In this document: piece after piece, positions 45,962 to 57,687 of the stretch
How the letters are laid out: the number at the start of each line of letters is the position of its first letter
Numbering within the stretch: the first letter of the stretch is position 1
From: Paenibacillus cookii
Lineage (GTDB): Bacteria > Bacillota > Bacilli > Paenibacillales > Paenibacillaceae
NCBI RefSeq assembly: GCF_018333375.1
Contig: NZ_BORW01000010.1
Location: forward strand, 112,084 to 176,083
DNA length: 64,000 bases
Direction of reading: 5' to 3'
Program-made: the position numbers and the translations under genes
Notes under the pieces: generated by a model
The model's input: only the letters and a program-made list of their open reading frames with translations
The model's database searches: none
Told to the model about the DNA's origin: nothing

Positions 45962-47422
45962 ATGAAAAAACGTACGGTCGTATTTCTGGTCCTTCTGGCG
46001 ATGCTTTGCGGAAGCGCGCTGACGTTTGCATTGACAGGTTCCAGCATAGCCAATCAAGCGGCTCTGGGGAAAGGCGTGTTCGCTAGTGCAGCCGGCGGCT
46101 TGAAGCCGGATGAAGCGAAAAAATTGGGCACGGCCCTGGACCTCATCCAGTCGAATTATTATCAGGACGTGGACCGCACCAAGTTGCTGGACGGCGCCAT
46201 TAACGGGATGACCCAATCCCTTGACGACCCGTATTCCTCTTATATGGGCAAAAAGACGGCCGAGGAGTTCGAAGAGTCGATCGAAGGATCGTTCAGCGGC
46301 ATCGGTGCCGAGGTTTCGTCCGAGAACGGAAACGTCGTCGTGGTGTCGCCGATTAAAGGTTCGCCTGCCGAGAAGGCGGGCATCCGTGCGAAAGACATCA
46401 TTTTAAGCGTCAACGGCGAATCGCTTCATGGCCTGGAGCTGAACGATGCCGTCGCCAAAATCCGCGGCCCGAAAGGCAGCGAGGCGAAATTGACGATCAA
46501 ACGCAGCGGCTCGGCCGCGCCGATCGAATATACCATCATCCGCGACGACGTTGACGTCGAGACGGTCAAAGCCCATATGGAACCCGGCAAAATCGGGGTC
46601 ATCGAGATCACCCAATTCTCGCTGAATACCGGCGAACGCTTCAAACAGGAGCTTTCCACGCTGGAGAAGGAAGGCATGAAGGGGCTGGTCATCGATGTCC
46701 GCAACAATCCGGGCGGCGTTCTCTCCGTCGTCATCGACATTGCGCAGCAGTTCGTGCCGAAAGGCAAAGTCATCGTTCAAGTCGAAGACAAAAACAAGAA
46801 ACGGGAGCAGAACCTTTCCAAGGGAAGCGGCAAGCCTTATCCGGTCACGCTGCTGATGAACAAAGGAAGCGCCAGCGCATCCGAAATTTTGGCAGGGGCG
46901 CTGCAGCAGTCGGCCGGAGCGAAACTGATGGGCGAAAACTCCTTCGGCAAAGGCACCGTGCAAACCAGCTTCAGCAAACAATTCGACGACGGCAGCCTGC
47001 TGAAAATCACGATTGCCAAATGGCTGACGCCGAACGGAAGCTGGATTCACCAAAAAGGCCTCAAGCCTGACATCGCGGTCGCGCAGCCGGATTATTTCTT
47101 GGTGGCGCCGATCAACAAAGAAACCGCGCTGAAACCCAACATGAACAATGCCGACGTCAAAAGCGCGCAGGTCATGCTGGACGGACTCGGCTACAAGCCG
47201 GGCCGCAAGGACGGATTTTTCGACGAAAAAACCGTTTCCGCGGTCAAATCGTTTCAGAAAGCGCAGAAGCTGGGCGTAACCGGCGTCATTGACGCCAAAA
47301 CGGCCGAAGCTCTGGAAAACGAGCTGATCAAACGAATCCGCGATCCGAAATTCGATCATCAACTCAAAGCGGCGATTGCCGAGGTCCAGAAGGAAATCAC
47401 GGCAACGGCGTCGAAACATTAA
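45962..47422 (+). CDS. ctpB: Carboxy-terminal processing protease (S41, CtpB-like)
   Basis: 486 residues. Signal/anchor (about 5-25), PDZ (about 100-185; VVSPIKGSPAEKAGIRAKDI), S41 core with catalytic Ser in NKGSASASEILAGAL (about 303) and Lys in GENSFGKGTVQTSF (about 329), and a C-terminal peptidoglycan-binding domain (about 400-465). CtpB of B. subtilis cleaves SpoIVFA to release SigK in spore formation; the same gene order with ftsEX supports the name. ATG 45962 follows AAAAGGCGGTGA. Confidence 0.93.
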   Translation: MKKRTVVFLVLLAMLCGSALTFALTGSSIANQAALGKGVFASAAGGLKPDEAKKLGTALDLIQSNYYQDVDRTKLLDGAINGMTQSLDDPYSSYMGKKTAEEFEESIEGSFSGIGAEVSSENGNVVVVSPIKGSPAEKAGIRAKDIILSVNGESLHGLELNDAVAKIRGPKGSEAKLTIKRSGSAAPIEYTIIRDDVDVETVKAHMEPGKIGVIEITQFSLNTGERFKQELSTLEKEGMKGLVIDVRNNPGGVLSVVIDIAQQFVPKGKVIVQVEDKNKKREQNLSKGSGKPYPVTLLMNKGSASASEILAGALQQSAGAKLMGENSFGKGTVQTSFSKQFDDGSLLKITIAKWLTPNGSWIHQKGLKPDIAVAQPDYFLVAPINKETALKPNMNNADVKSAQVMLDGLGYKPGRKDGFFDEKTVSAVKSFQKAQKLGVTGVIDAKTAEALENELIKRIRDPKFDHQLKAAIAEVQKEITATASKH

Positions 47423-47449
47423 AGAAGGCTCATGAGCCTTCTTTTTTTC
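47422..47449 (+). terminator. Terminator after ctpB
   Basis: The AGAAGGCTC/GAGCCTTCT stem with only two loop bases (so a few pairs open) is followed by T7. Confidence 0.88.
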
Positions 47450-47511
47450 TTGCTTGTAGCGTCCGCCGAAATCGCGGACTCGGAAACATCCAGAAAGGGG
47501 AGTGGCGTCGT

Positions 47512-48828
47512 TTGGAAGTCGCTTTGGAATTGCTGTGGAACTTTACGGATGCGATCGTACAGCTGCTGATGCAGCCGTTTTATTATATTTCGATCCTGTT
47601 TATCATGCTGATGTACCGCAGGCAGGTGCTGCTGGAGCGCAAGCTTTTTCATGTGAGGCTGCATAGCTGGGGCCTTCAGACGTGGCGTACTTTTATCGGC
47701 GGATTGCTGGCAGGCTTTTCCGTGTCCGTCGTTATTCTTTTTCTCGGGATATCGCTGACGGCCGAAGCCGTCGTTTGCATTTGGATCGTCGCGGTCATCC
47801 TGCTGCTTTTCCGCGTAAGATTTTTATGTTTTGCCTATTCGATCGGCGTGCTCGGCGTCATTCAGTTCGTGCTTGGCTTTTTCCCCGGGTTTCATCCCGC
47901 GGGGATGGCGGGAACGGCCGTCGATACCGTAAGGGAGCTGGACATCCCGGCGCTGCTGGCGCTCGTCGCCGTTTTGCACCTGGCCGAGGCCTTGCTCGTC
48001 AAGCTGCAGGGAGCAGGCTTCGCGAACCCGGTATTTATGGAAAGCAAACGCGGCAAGCTGGTCGGAGCGTATCAAATCCAGGCGTTTTGGCCGATCCCGC
48101 TGTTCCTCCTGATCCCGGCGCAGACGGGCGGGGAGCTGCTACCGTGGACGCCGCTGCTTGGGGGAGACGGCTGGAGCGCAGGGTTCAGCATGGCGGCGCT
48201 GCCGGTCATCATCGGTTTCAGCGAAATGACCCAAAGCATGCTGCCGCAGGCCAAAGCGGACAAAACCTTTAGACGGCTGCTCATATACGGCATCGTGCTG
48301 CTGGGACTCAGCTTGCTGGCGGCGTGGTGGAAGCCGCTGATGATCGCCGCCGCCCTCGTCAGCTTCCTCGTTCATGAGGGGCTGCTGTGGTACAGCCGAT
48401 TGGAAGAGCAGCAGAACAGTCCGATGTTCGTACACCCGCGGGAGGGAATGAAGGTGCTTGCCGTCATTCCGGGCAGCCCGGCCCAGGAAATTGGGATCAG
48501 GGCGGGGGAATCCATCGTCAAAATCAACGGGATCAGCATTCGAACCAAGGAACAAATGCATGCCGCCTTGCGGAAGAATCCGGCCTTCTGCAAGCTTGAG
48601 GTCCGGAATTTGCAGGGGGAAAGCAAGTTTTTGCAGCGGGCCATCTATGCCGGCGAGCACCATCAGCTCGGCGTCATTTTGGCGCCGGATCCGGATGCGG
48701 GCGTGGTCCTCGTAATGAAGCCGGTCAGCATCTTTCAGCTGGTCGCCATGAAGGTTCAGGCCAAAACCAAAACAAACGAACTGCAGCTCGGCAAGCCAAG
48801 CGAAGGCGAATCGGCCCGGATGCAGTGA
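47512..48828 (+). CDS. PDZ-domain polytopic membrane protein, MinJ-like
   Basis: 438 residues. About seven or eight hydrophobic segments (about 12-310) are followed by a cytoplasmic or external PDZ domain (about 315-400; LAVIPGSPAQEIGIRAGESI, KINGISIRTKEQMHAALRKN). Position right after ctpB matches minJ of B. subtilis, the bridge between DivIVA and MinD that keeps Z-rings off the poles, so MinJ is the best guess. Sequence identity to MinJ could not be tested. Starts TTG 47512 behind GAAAGGGGAG. Confidence 0.75.
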   Translation: MEVALELLWNFTDAIVQLLMQPFYYISILFIMLMYRRQVLLERKLFHVRLHSWGLQTWRTFIGGLLAGFSVSVVILFLGISLTAEAVVCIWIVAVILLLFRVRFLCFAYSIGVLGVIQFVLGFFPGFHPAGMAGTAVDTVRELDIPALLALVAVLHLAEALLVKLQGAGFANPVFMESKRGKLVGAYQIQAFWPIPLFLLIPAQTGGELLPWTPLLGGDGWSAGFSMAALPVIIGFSEMTQSMLPQAKADKTFRRLLIYGIVLLGLSLLAAWWKPLMIAAALVSFLVHEGLLWYSRLEEQQNSPMFVHPREGMKVLAVIPGSPAQEIGIRAGESIVKINGISIRTKEQMHAALRKNPAFCKLEVRNLQGESKFLQRAIYAGEHHQLGVILAPDPDAGVVLVMKPVSIFQLVAMKVQAKTKTNELQLGKPSEGESARMQ

Positions 48829-48832
48829 GGCG

Positions 48833-48881
48833 CGAAACATGAAAGGCGGGGAACGATCGGTTCCCCGCCTTTCATGTTTCG
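48833..48881. terminator. Perfect 22-bp bidirectional hairpin between MinJ-like gene and motB
   Basis: CGAAACATGAAAGGCGGGGAAC and its exact reverse complement flank a five-base GATCG loop. It ends both converging transcripts, although neither side has a long T-run. It is very stable. Confidence 0.85.
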
Positions 48882-48882
48882 G

Positions 48883-49683
48883 CTATTCTTTTAACTGCCG
48901 CAGCACGATGATTTCCACGCGCCGGTTTTTCTGCCGCCCCGCCTCGGTTCGATTGTCCGCCGCCGGCCGGGTATCGCCGTAGCCCGCATATTGGAACTCC
49001 CGGGCATCCAGATGCTTTTCGTCCAGGAAATAACGCAGGACGGAGAGCGCCCGGGCACCGGAAAGCTCCCAGTTGTCTTTATATCTCGAAGCGTACACGA
49101 TCGGCAGGTTATCCGTATGGCCTTCGATGCTGATGACGGTGTTCAGCTCCTTAAACAAGCTGGCCAGCTTGTCCATGACGGGCATCGCCCCCGGTTTGAG
49201 GTCGGCCTTGCCGACGTCGAACAACAACTTGTCGCTCAGCGTGATGGAGATTCCCTGCGGCTGGTCGGCGACGAAAATTTGGTCTTCGAGCTTGTTGTCC
49301 TTCACGTATTTGGAGATGACCTTCATCAGGTTTTGCAGCTCCTGCTCCTGTTTGCGGAAGGCAAGCTCGCGGTCCGAGAGCTGGTCCGCCCCCTTTTTTT
49401 GCTGATCGGATTTCGACGTAACGTCCGGATTTCTGTGCGTATACTTGTCCGCGGTGCCCGTGATGCCCGAGCCTTGGCTCAGAAGCGAATCGCCGCTGCG
49501 GAACGTGTTCTGGAGCGATTGCGTGATTTCTTTATACTTTTCGGTATCCAGCCGGCTCATGGCAAACATCATGACGAAAAAGATGAGCAGCAGCGTGATC
49601 AGGTCCGCATAGGTAATCAGCCACCGGTCCTGGCCGCTTTCCCCGCCTTTGTCGCGTTTGCGCCGGTTACTCCGCTGTCTCAT
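48883..49683 (-). CDS. motB: Flagellar motor protein MotB
   Basis: 266 residues. The single N-terminal membrane segment has the proton/sodium-carrying aspartate in TYADLITLLLIFFVMMFAMS (about residue 27). Residues about 60-130 are a plug/linker, and the C-terminal OmpA-like domain (about 140-260; ISIEGHTDNLPI, NRRVEIIVLRQL) anchors the stator to peptidoglycan. It overlaps the end of motA by 17 bases. Whether the ion is H+ or Na+ (MotS type) cannot be decided. Confidence 0.95.
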   Translation of the reverse strand: MRQRSNRRKRDKGGESGQDRWLITYADLITLLLIFFVMMFAMSRLDTEKYKEITQSLQNTFRSGDSLLSQGSGITGTADKYTHRNPDVTSKSDQQKKGADQLSDRELAFRKQEQELQNLMKVISKYVKDNKLEDQIFVADQPQGISITLSDKLLFDVGKADLKPGAMPVMDKLASLFKELNTVISIEGHTDNLPIVYASRYKDNWELSGARALSVLRYFLDEKHLDAREFQYAGYGDTRPAADNRTEAGRQKNRRVEIIVLRQLKE

Positions 49684-50467
49684 GGAATCCCTCCTTCATC
49701 GCAGGCGCGGACGCGGAACGGCGTTCCTCCGGCGTGAAGGATAAAAGTTTTTTGCGCACGAGGTTCGGGTGTTCGCCGTTTTGGACGGCCAGAATGCCTT
49801 CGACCAGCAGCTCCATCGTTTGAATTTCATCGGCGCTGCGCGACTTAATCTTTGATGCAATGGGTAAAAAGATAATATTGGCGACGGCAACGCCGTATAA
49901 CGTGGCCGTAAAGGCGACCGCGATGGAAGGGCCGAGCTCCGTCGGCTCCGTCAGGCTGCCGAGCACGTGGATGAGTCCCATGACGGTGCCGATGATCCCC
50001 ATCGTCGGGGCGTACCCGCCGGCGGATTCGAACATTTTGGCATACCCTTCATGTTTGTGTTCGGCCGCATCGATCTCAAATTCCATGATTTGCCTCAGCA
50101 GCGTTTCTTCGGTTCCGTCCACGACCATCTGAATGCCTTCGCGCAAAAACGAGTTGGGATGATCCTGCACGAGCTGCTCGAGGGATAACACGCCGTTGCG
50201 CCGGGCCGACGTGGCCATGTTGACCAAATCGTCGATGAGCTGTTCGGGAATGTCCGTCTGCCGGGTAAAGGCAAAACGGAGCGCTTGGGGGATCGTTTTA
50301 AGACGTGCCAGCGGGAAGCTGATGACGACGGCGGCGACGGTGCCTCCGAATACGATGAGCGCCGCCGCTCCCTGCATAAGTCCGTTTATTTGGCCCCCTT
50401 CCCATAAAAAGCCCCCCACCAGCGCGGCAAGGCCGGCCAGAATGCCGATGATCGTCGTAATTTCCAT
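49667..50467 (-). CDS. motA: Flagellar motor protein MotA
   Basis: 266 residues with four membrane segments; the stator component that pushes on FliG. Conserved MotA features: glycine-rich segment 1 (IIGILAGLAALVGGFLWEGG), YAPTMGIIGTVMGLIHVL in segment 3 and GVAVANIIFLPIASKIK in segment 4. It lies next to uvrB, divergent, with a short spacer. No flagellar or che genes are adjacent, which is usual for motAB in bacilli. Confidence 0.95.
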   Translation of the reverse strand: MEITTIIGILAGLAALVGGFLWEGGQINGLMQGAAALIVFGGTVAAVVISFPLARLKTIPQALRFAFTRQTDIPEQLIDDLVNMATSARRNGVLSLEQLVQDHPNSFLREGIQMVVDGTEETLLRQIMEFEIDAAEHKHEGYAKMFESAGGYAPTMGIIGTVMGLIHVLGSLTEPTELGPSIAVAFTATLYGVAVANIIFLPIASKIKSRSADEIQTMELLVEGILAVQNGEHPNLVRKKLLSFTPEERRSASAPAMKEGFHETAE

Positions 50468-50535
50468 GTTGTCGTTACCACTCCTATCCTTGAGTTAGGG
50501 TTTGCATAGAGCAGGTGATCAGAGTATAATAGACG

Positions 50536-50549
50536 GGAACAAGCATTCC
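50536..50549 (+). promoter_or_regulatory. Possible LexA box of uvrB
   Basis: GGAAC-AAGC-ATTCC matches 7 of 10 fixed positions of the Gram-positive LexA site CGAAC-N4-GTTCG. It lies just before the -35. uvrB is a classic SOS gene, so the match is suggestive only. Confidence 0.35.
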
Positions 50550-50552
50550 TAT

Positions 50553-50581
50553 TTGAACAAAGATTTTCCTATTCATATTAT
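50553..50581 (+). promoter_or_regulatory. uvrB promoter
   Basis: TTGAAC (50553-50558) and TATTAT (50576-50581) at exactly 17 bases. Confidence 0.7.
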
Positions 50582-50642
50582 CGGGAAATCTCGACATATA
50601 GTTTAGAATATCTATTTTAGATGATAAGGGTGATGTTGGGCA

Positions 50643-52634
50643 ATGAGTGATATTGTCGTCAGTACCAAACCGTTCGAGCTGATCTCGGACTACAAGCCGC
50701 AGGGCGACCAGCCCAAGGCGATCGGGGAACTGGTGGAAGGACTTAAGCAAGGGAAAAAACATCAGACTTTGCTTGGGGCGACGGGAACGGGGAAGACGTT
50801 TACCATCGCGCAGACGATCGCCAAGGTCAACCGCCCGACGCTGGTGATCGCCCACAACAAGACGCTGGCGGCCCAACTGGCGAGCGAATTCAAGGAGTTT
50901 TTTCCGAACAATTCGGTGGACTACTTTGTCAGCTACTATGATTACTACCAACCGGAAGCTTATATCCCATCATCCGATACCTATATCGAAAAAGATTCGA
51001 GCATCAACGAGGAAATCGACAAGCTGCGGCACTCCGCGACGAGCTCGCTGTTCGAGCGCCGGGACGTGATCATCGTGGCCAGCGTGTCGTGCATATACGG
51101 CCTCGGTTCGCCTTCCGAATATTCCAGCCTCCTGCTGTCGCTGCGCGTCGGCATGGAAAAGCCGCGCAACCAGATCTTGTCCCGCCTTGTCGACATCCAG
51201 TACCAACGCAATGACATCAACTTCGTTCGCGGCACGTTCCGCGTCCGCGGCGACGTCCTCGAAATTTTCCCGGCATCGAACGGCGAGAGAGCCATCCGGG
51301 TCGAGTTCTTCGGGGACGAGATCGAACGGATCACGGAGATCGACGTCCTTACCGGAGAACTGGTCGGCGAACGCGAGCATGTGGCCATCTTCCCGGCCTC
51401 CCACTTCGTTACGAAGGAAGAGACGATGCGGGTCGCCCTGCAAAACATCGAACGCGAGCTGGAGGAGCGGCTGGAATATTTCCGTTCCGAAGGCAAACTG
51501 CTGGAGGCTCAGCGGCTCGAGCAGCGTACGCGTTACGACATCGAGATGATGAAGGAGATCGGCTTCTGTTCCGGGATCGAGAATTACTCCGGTCCTTTGA
51601 CCTTCCGCGAGCGCGGCGCAACGCCGTATACGCTGCTCGATTATTTTCCGGACGACTTTTTGATCGTGGTCGACGAATCCCATGTCACGCTGCCCCAAAT
51701 CCGGGCGATGTACAACGGGGACCGGGCCCGGAAGACGGTGCTGGTGGATCATGGATTCCGGCTTCCTTCGGCTCTCGATAACCGTCCGCTGCAGTTCGAG
51801 GAATTCGAGGAAAAGGTGAACCAGATCATATACGTGTCGGCGACGCCGGGTCCGTACGAGATGGAACATTGCGATACCATGGTCGAGCAGATCATCCGTC
51901 CGACGGGACTGCTGGATCCGGTCATCGAGGTTCGCCCGACCGAAGGGCAGATCGACGACCTGATCGGGGAGATCCGGGGACGGATCGATCGCGACGAACG
52001 CGTGCTGGTGACGACGCTCACGAAGAAGATGGCGGAGGATTTGACGGATTATTTGAAGGAGATCGGCATCAAGGTCCGGTACCTGCATTCCGATATCAAG
52101 ACGCTGGAGCGGATGGCGATATTGAGGGATCTCCGGCTGGGCGTGTTCCATGTATTGATCGGCATCAACCTGCTGCGTGAAGGCTTGGATCTGCCGGAGG
52201 TATCGCTAGTCGCGATATTGGATGCGGACAAGGAAGGTTTCCTGCGTTCCGAACGCTCGCTGATCCAGACGATCGGCCGCGCGGCGCGGAACTCGGAAGG
52301 ATTCGTCGTCATGTACGGCGATCAGATCACCGAGTCGATGGATAAGGCGATCAAGGAAACCGCCCGCCGCCGCGCACTGCAGATCGAATACAACGAGAAA
52401 CACGGCATTACGCCGCAGACGATCCGCAAAAAGGTCCGCGACGTCATCGAAGCGACGAAGGTCGCCGAATCGAAGGCGGAATACTTGACGGACGCTGCAG
52501 GCAAAATGTCGAAGAAGGAACGCCAATCGGTCATTCAGCGCCTGGAGGCGGAGATGAAGGAAGCGGCCAAAAACCTCCAGTTCGAACGCGCCGCCGAACT
52601 TCGCGATGCTTTGCTGGAACTGAAGGCGGAATAA
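50643..52634 (+). CDS. uvrB: UvrABC excinuclease subunit B
   Basis: 663 residues. A damage-verifying helicase-like protein of nucleotide excision repair. Walker [19 protein letters not shown] (near 46), the beta-hairpin ([20 protein letters not shown]), [12 protein letters not shown] (DEAD-like box, near 343) and the C-terminal UVR motif (about 625-660) that contacts UvrC. Followed by uvrA after a weak hairpin. AAGGGTGATG precedes ATG 50643. Confidence 0.98.
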   Translation: MSDIVVSTKPFELISDYKPQGDQPKAIGELVEGLKQGKKHQTLLGATGTGKTFTIAQTIAKVNRPTLVIAHNKTLAAQLASEFKEFFPNNSVDYFVSYYDYYQPEAYIPSSDTYIEKDSSINEEIDKLRHSATSSLFERRDVIIVASVSCIYGLGSPSEYSSLLLSLRVGMEKPRNQILSRLVDIQYQRNDINFVRGTFRVRGDVLEIFPASNGERAIRVEFFGDEIERITEIDVLTGELVGEREHVAIFPASHFVTKEETMRVALQNIERELEERLEYFRSEGKLLEAQRLEQRTRYDIEMMKEIGFCSGIENYSGPLTFRERGATPYTLLDYFPDDFLIVVDESHVTLPQIRAMYNGDRARKTVLVDHGFRLPSALDNRPLQFEEFEEKVNQIIYVSATPGPYEMEHCDTMVEQIIRPTGLLDPVIEVRPTEGQIDDLIGEIRGRIDRDERVLVTTLTKKMAEDLTDYLKEIGIKVRYLHSDIKTLERMAILRDLRLGVFHVLIGINLLREGLDLPEVSLVAILDADKEGFLRSERSLIQTIGRAARNSEGFVVMYGDQITESMDKAIKETARRRALQIEYNEKHGITPQTIRKKVRDVIEATKVAESKAEYLTDAAGKMSKKERQSVIQRLEAEMKEAAKNLQFERAAELRDALLELKAE

Positions 52635-52652
52635 CTGCAAGTTGAAACAAGA

Positions 52653-52690
52653 GAAGAGAACGGCCATGGTTCGCAGGTCGTTCTCTTTGT
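52653..52690 (+). terminator. Weak hairpin between uvrB and uvrA
   Basis: AAGAGAACG/CGTTCTCTT, 9 bp, 17-base loop, only two T after it. It may not end transcription, allowing co-expression with uvrA. Confidence 0.45.
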
Positions 52691-52788
52691 GGATATTAGA
52701 AACGTCATCATGGCGTTATCATAAACAAACTCATGCCATAAAGCTCGCAAAGAACGCCGGCTTTATGATCAAAGGAGATGAACGAACA

Positions 52789-55650
<2,862 letters not shown>

Positions 55651-55679
55651 TTCTCGTTTCCCAGTCAGCGGAGACATGG

Positions 55680-55711
55680 CCGCCGGAGGGAAACTCCGGC
55701 GGTTTCTTTTT
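55680..55711 (+). terminator. Terminator after uvrA
   Basis: The stem CCGCCGGAG/CTCCGGCGG is followed by TTTCTTTTT. Confidence 0.9.
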
Positions 55712-55773
55712 CTATAACATTTGGATAAATTCCGGGGTTCCAGCAAAGTCCTTAAATCGGCTTCGAAGCCATC

Positions 55774-55797
55774 AGCCCCGTTTTGCGGGGTTATTTT
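55774..55797 (+). terminator. Second hairpin downstream of uvrA
   Basis: CCCCG-TTTTG-CGGGG is followed by TTATTTTGG. It may back up the first terminator. The remaining region up to 56027 shows nothing else I can name. Confidence 0.5.
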
Positions 55798-56027
55798 GGT
55801 TGTTCCGAACATATTTTGGGACGAATAAACCCATACTATGACAAAGCAGATTCAGGTCTTTTGAAGTACCCCTCTCACGGTATCGTTATCCAAAAATAGG
55901 CAAATTCATGACAATTTCAACTTTTTGCAGGCTTTTTGAAGGGAAAGTCTTGCATCTGCCCCGGCGGAAGGATAACATGTAAGGAGATATGTAAAAACGA
56001 GCGAACGTTCATAGAGGAGGTCCAATC

Positions 56028-56237
56028 ATGTTGCTTGCAGAAGCTGCTGCATCAGCCGCATCCAAATTCAACACCTTTGATATTTTTATGATACTGTTTA
56101 CGCTGCTTATTTTGATCGGAACCATTCGTTTGATCAGACAGCCGGTCAAGAACAAGTTTGCAATCGGATTCAGCATCATTTGCTTGCTGGTTTTCCTTGC
56201 TTCTGATTATGCCATGGTTCAAAACTGGTTGAGCTAG
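56028..56237 (+). CDS. Small two-segment membrane protein
   Basis: 69 residues. Two hydrophobic stretches (IFMILFTLLILIGTIRLI and IGFSIICLLVFLASDYAMV) separated by a basic loop (RQPVKNKFA), so a hairpin in the membrane. It resembles the DUF2759-type small proteins of bacilli, an uncertain match. GAGGAGG before ATG 56028 and a clear downstream terminator support a real gene. Confidence 0.8.
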   Translation: MLLAEAAASAASKFNTFDIFMILFTLLILIGTIRLIRQPVKNKFAIGFSIICLLVFLASDYAMVQNWLS

Positions 56238-56262
56238 GCTGACATTTACGCAATGCATGACG

Positions 56263-56303
56263 AAGACACCTTGCGCCCTGGGGCGTAGAAGGGGTCTTTT
56301 TTT
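56263..56303 (+). terminator. Terminator after the small membrane protein gene
   Basis: AGACACCTTGCGCCC and GGGCGTAGAAGGGGTCT pair imperfectly, followed by T7. Confidence 0.85.
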
Positions 56304-56530
56304 ATACGCTGATACATGGGAACGCCTGCGCTTCGCCCGACACCGCAGAGCATTCGTCCGCGACGTTCAGATGTCGGTATCGCTGTCGGTATATGTTCTT
56401 TTTCGCCTTTAAAAGATAGGGCTACGGATGAATTGTACACTTTTATATTCTGTGTTACATTTGGCATTAAGGTTCAGGGGAGAAGCACCATTAATGTGTA
56501 AAATTAGAAAAATGAGGCTAGGTGAGGACG

Positions 56531-57667
56531 ATGAAGCCTATGGGGAAAAAGAGGGTCATGATACTGTTCTGCAGCCTGCTGCTGCTTAGCGGTGCCGCTC
56601 AAGCCGGCGCGCAAACCGCAGCGAAGCAAGGGACTGCAAAAGCCAAAACGGCGAAGGCAGCCGCGGCTGCCAAAAATCAAAAAAACGCGGCGCCGAATCA
56701 GCTGAATGTTGCTGCGGATCCGGTTCCGCAAATCGTGAAAAACATTTCGCCGTCCGTCGTCGGCATTATCGGCCGGGCTCCGGCAGGACAAACCACGGCA
56801 GACCGCAACAACTTGATGCATGGCACGGGGGTTATCATTCGGTCGAACGGCTGGATCGTAACCAACGCCCATGTCGTGAACGGACTGCAAAGCACCGTCG
56901 TTGTCACTGCGGACGGCAAAACGTATAAAATTACGGATACATACGTCGATGAAATCAGCGATTTGGCCTTGATCAAAATCAATGCGTCCAACCTGAAACC
57001 GGCCGTGTTCGCCAAGTCGGCGCAAAGCGCCCAGGTCGGGGAAAAGGTCGTGGCGATCGGCACGCCGATTTCGTTCTCTTTTCGCAATTCTGCAACCGTG
57101 GGCGTGGTCAGCGGCCTGAACCGGGCCATTAACGCCTCGTACCGGTTGATTCAAAGCGATACGGCGATCAATCCAGGCAACAGCGGCGGACCGCTCGTCA
57201 ACATGAAAGGCGAAGTGCTGGGCATCAACAGCATGAAGTTTTCGGCGGTCGGCGTTGAAAATATGGGATTTTCGATTCCGTCGGAAACGGTCCAGTACGT
57301 GATCAACCAGCTGTTTAAATACGGCGAGGTCAAGCGGCCAAGCCTTGGATTCAGTATGGAGGAGAGCTGGTCCGCGATCGTGGGGCTGCCGACGCAGGAT
57401 CCTTTGACCATCACGAAAGTCGTCTCCGAAGAAGCGAAGAAGGCCGGTATCCGCGAAAATGACGTCCTGTACAGCATTGACGGCAAACGCGTCACATCGA
57501 TCGTGGACATCAACGAATTGTTCAAAGCATATATGCCTGGACAAACGGTTAAGCTGCTGATGCAGAGCGACGGCGATATCGTGGTCCGCAAGCTCGTGCT
57601 GACGGCGGAGCTCGGGGAGGACGCCATCGGGGAAGCGGCAGCGGGCGATGCCGGAGATGAATTTTAA
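56531..57667 (+). CDS. HtrA/DegP-type S1C serine protease
   Basis: About 378 residues. Signal peptide or anchor (about 1-25), an Ala/Lys-rich linker, then a trypsin-like domain with His in VTNAHVVNGL (about 113), Asp in SDLALIKI (about 144) and Ser in NPGNSGGPLVN (about 216). A PDZ domain follows (about 265-350; VSEEAKKAGIRENDVLYSID). It degrades or folds damaged exported proteins outside the membrane. The start is uncertain: GTG 56522, ATG 56531 and ATG 56540 are all possible. The stop overlaps the next frame by one base. Confidence 0.9.
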   Translation: MKPMGKKRVMILFCSLLLLSGAAQAGAQTAAKQGTAKAKTAKAAAAAKNQKNAAPNQLNVAADPVPQIVKNISPSVVGIIGRAPAGQTTADRNNLMHGTGVIIRSNGWIVTNAHVVNGLQSTVVVTADGKTYKITDTYVDEISDLALIKINASNLKPAVFAKSAQSAQVGEKVVAIGTPISFSFRNSATVGVVSGLNRAINASYRLIQSDTAINPGNSGGPLVNMKGEVLGINSMKFSAVGVENMGFSIPSETVQYVINQLFKYGEVKRPSLGFSMEESWSAIVGLPTQDPLTITKVVSEEAKKAGIRENDVLYSIDGKRVTSIVDINELFKAYMPGQTVKLLMQSDGDIVVRKLVLTAELGEDAIGEAAAGDAGDEF

Positions 57668-57687
57668 TGGGGAAGGGACATGCACGG

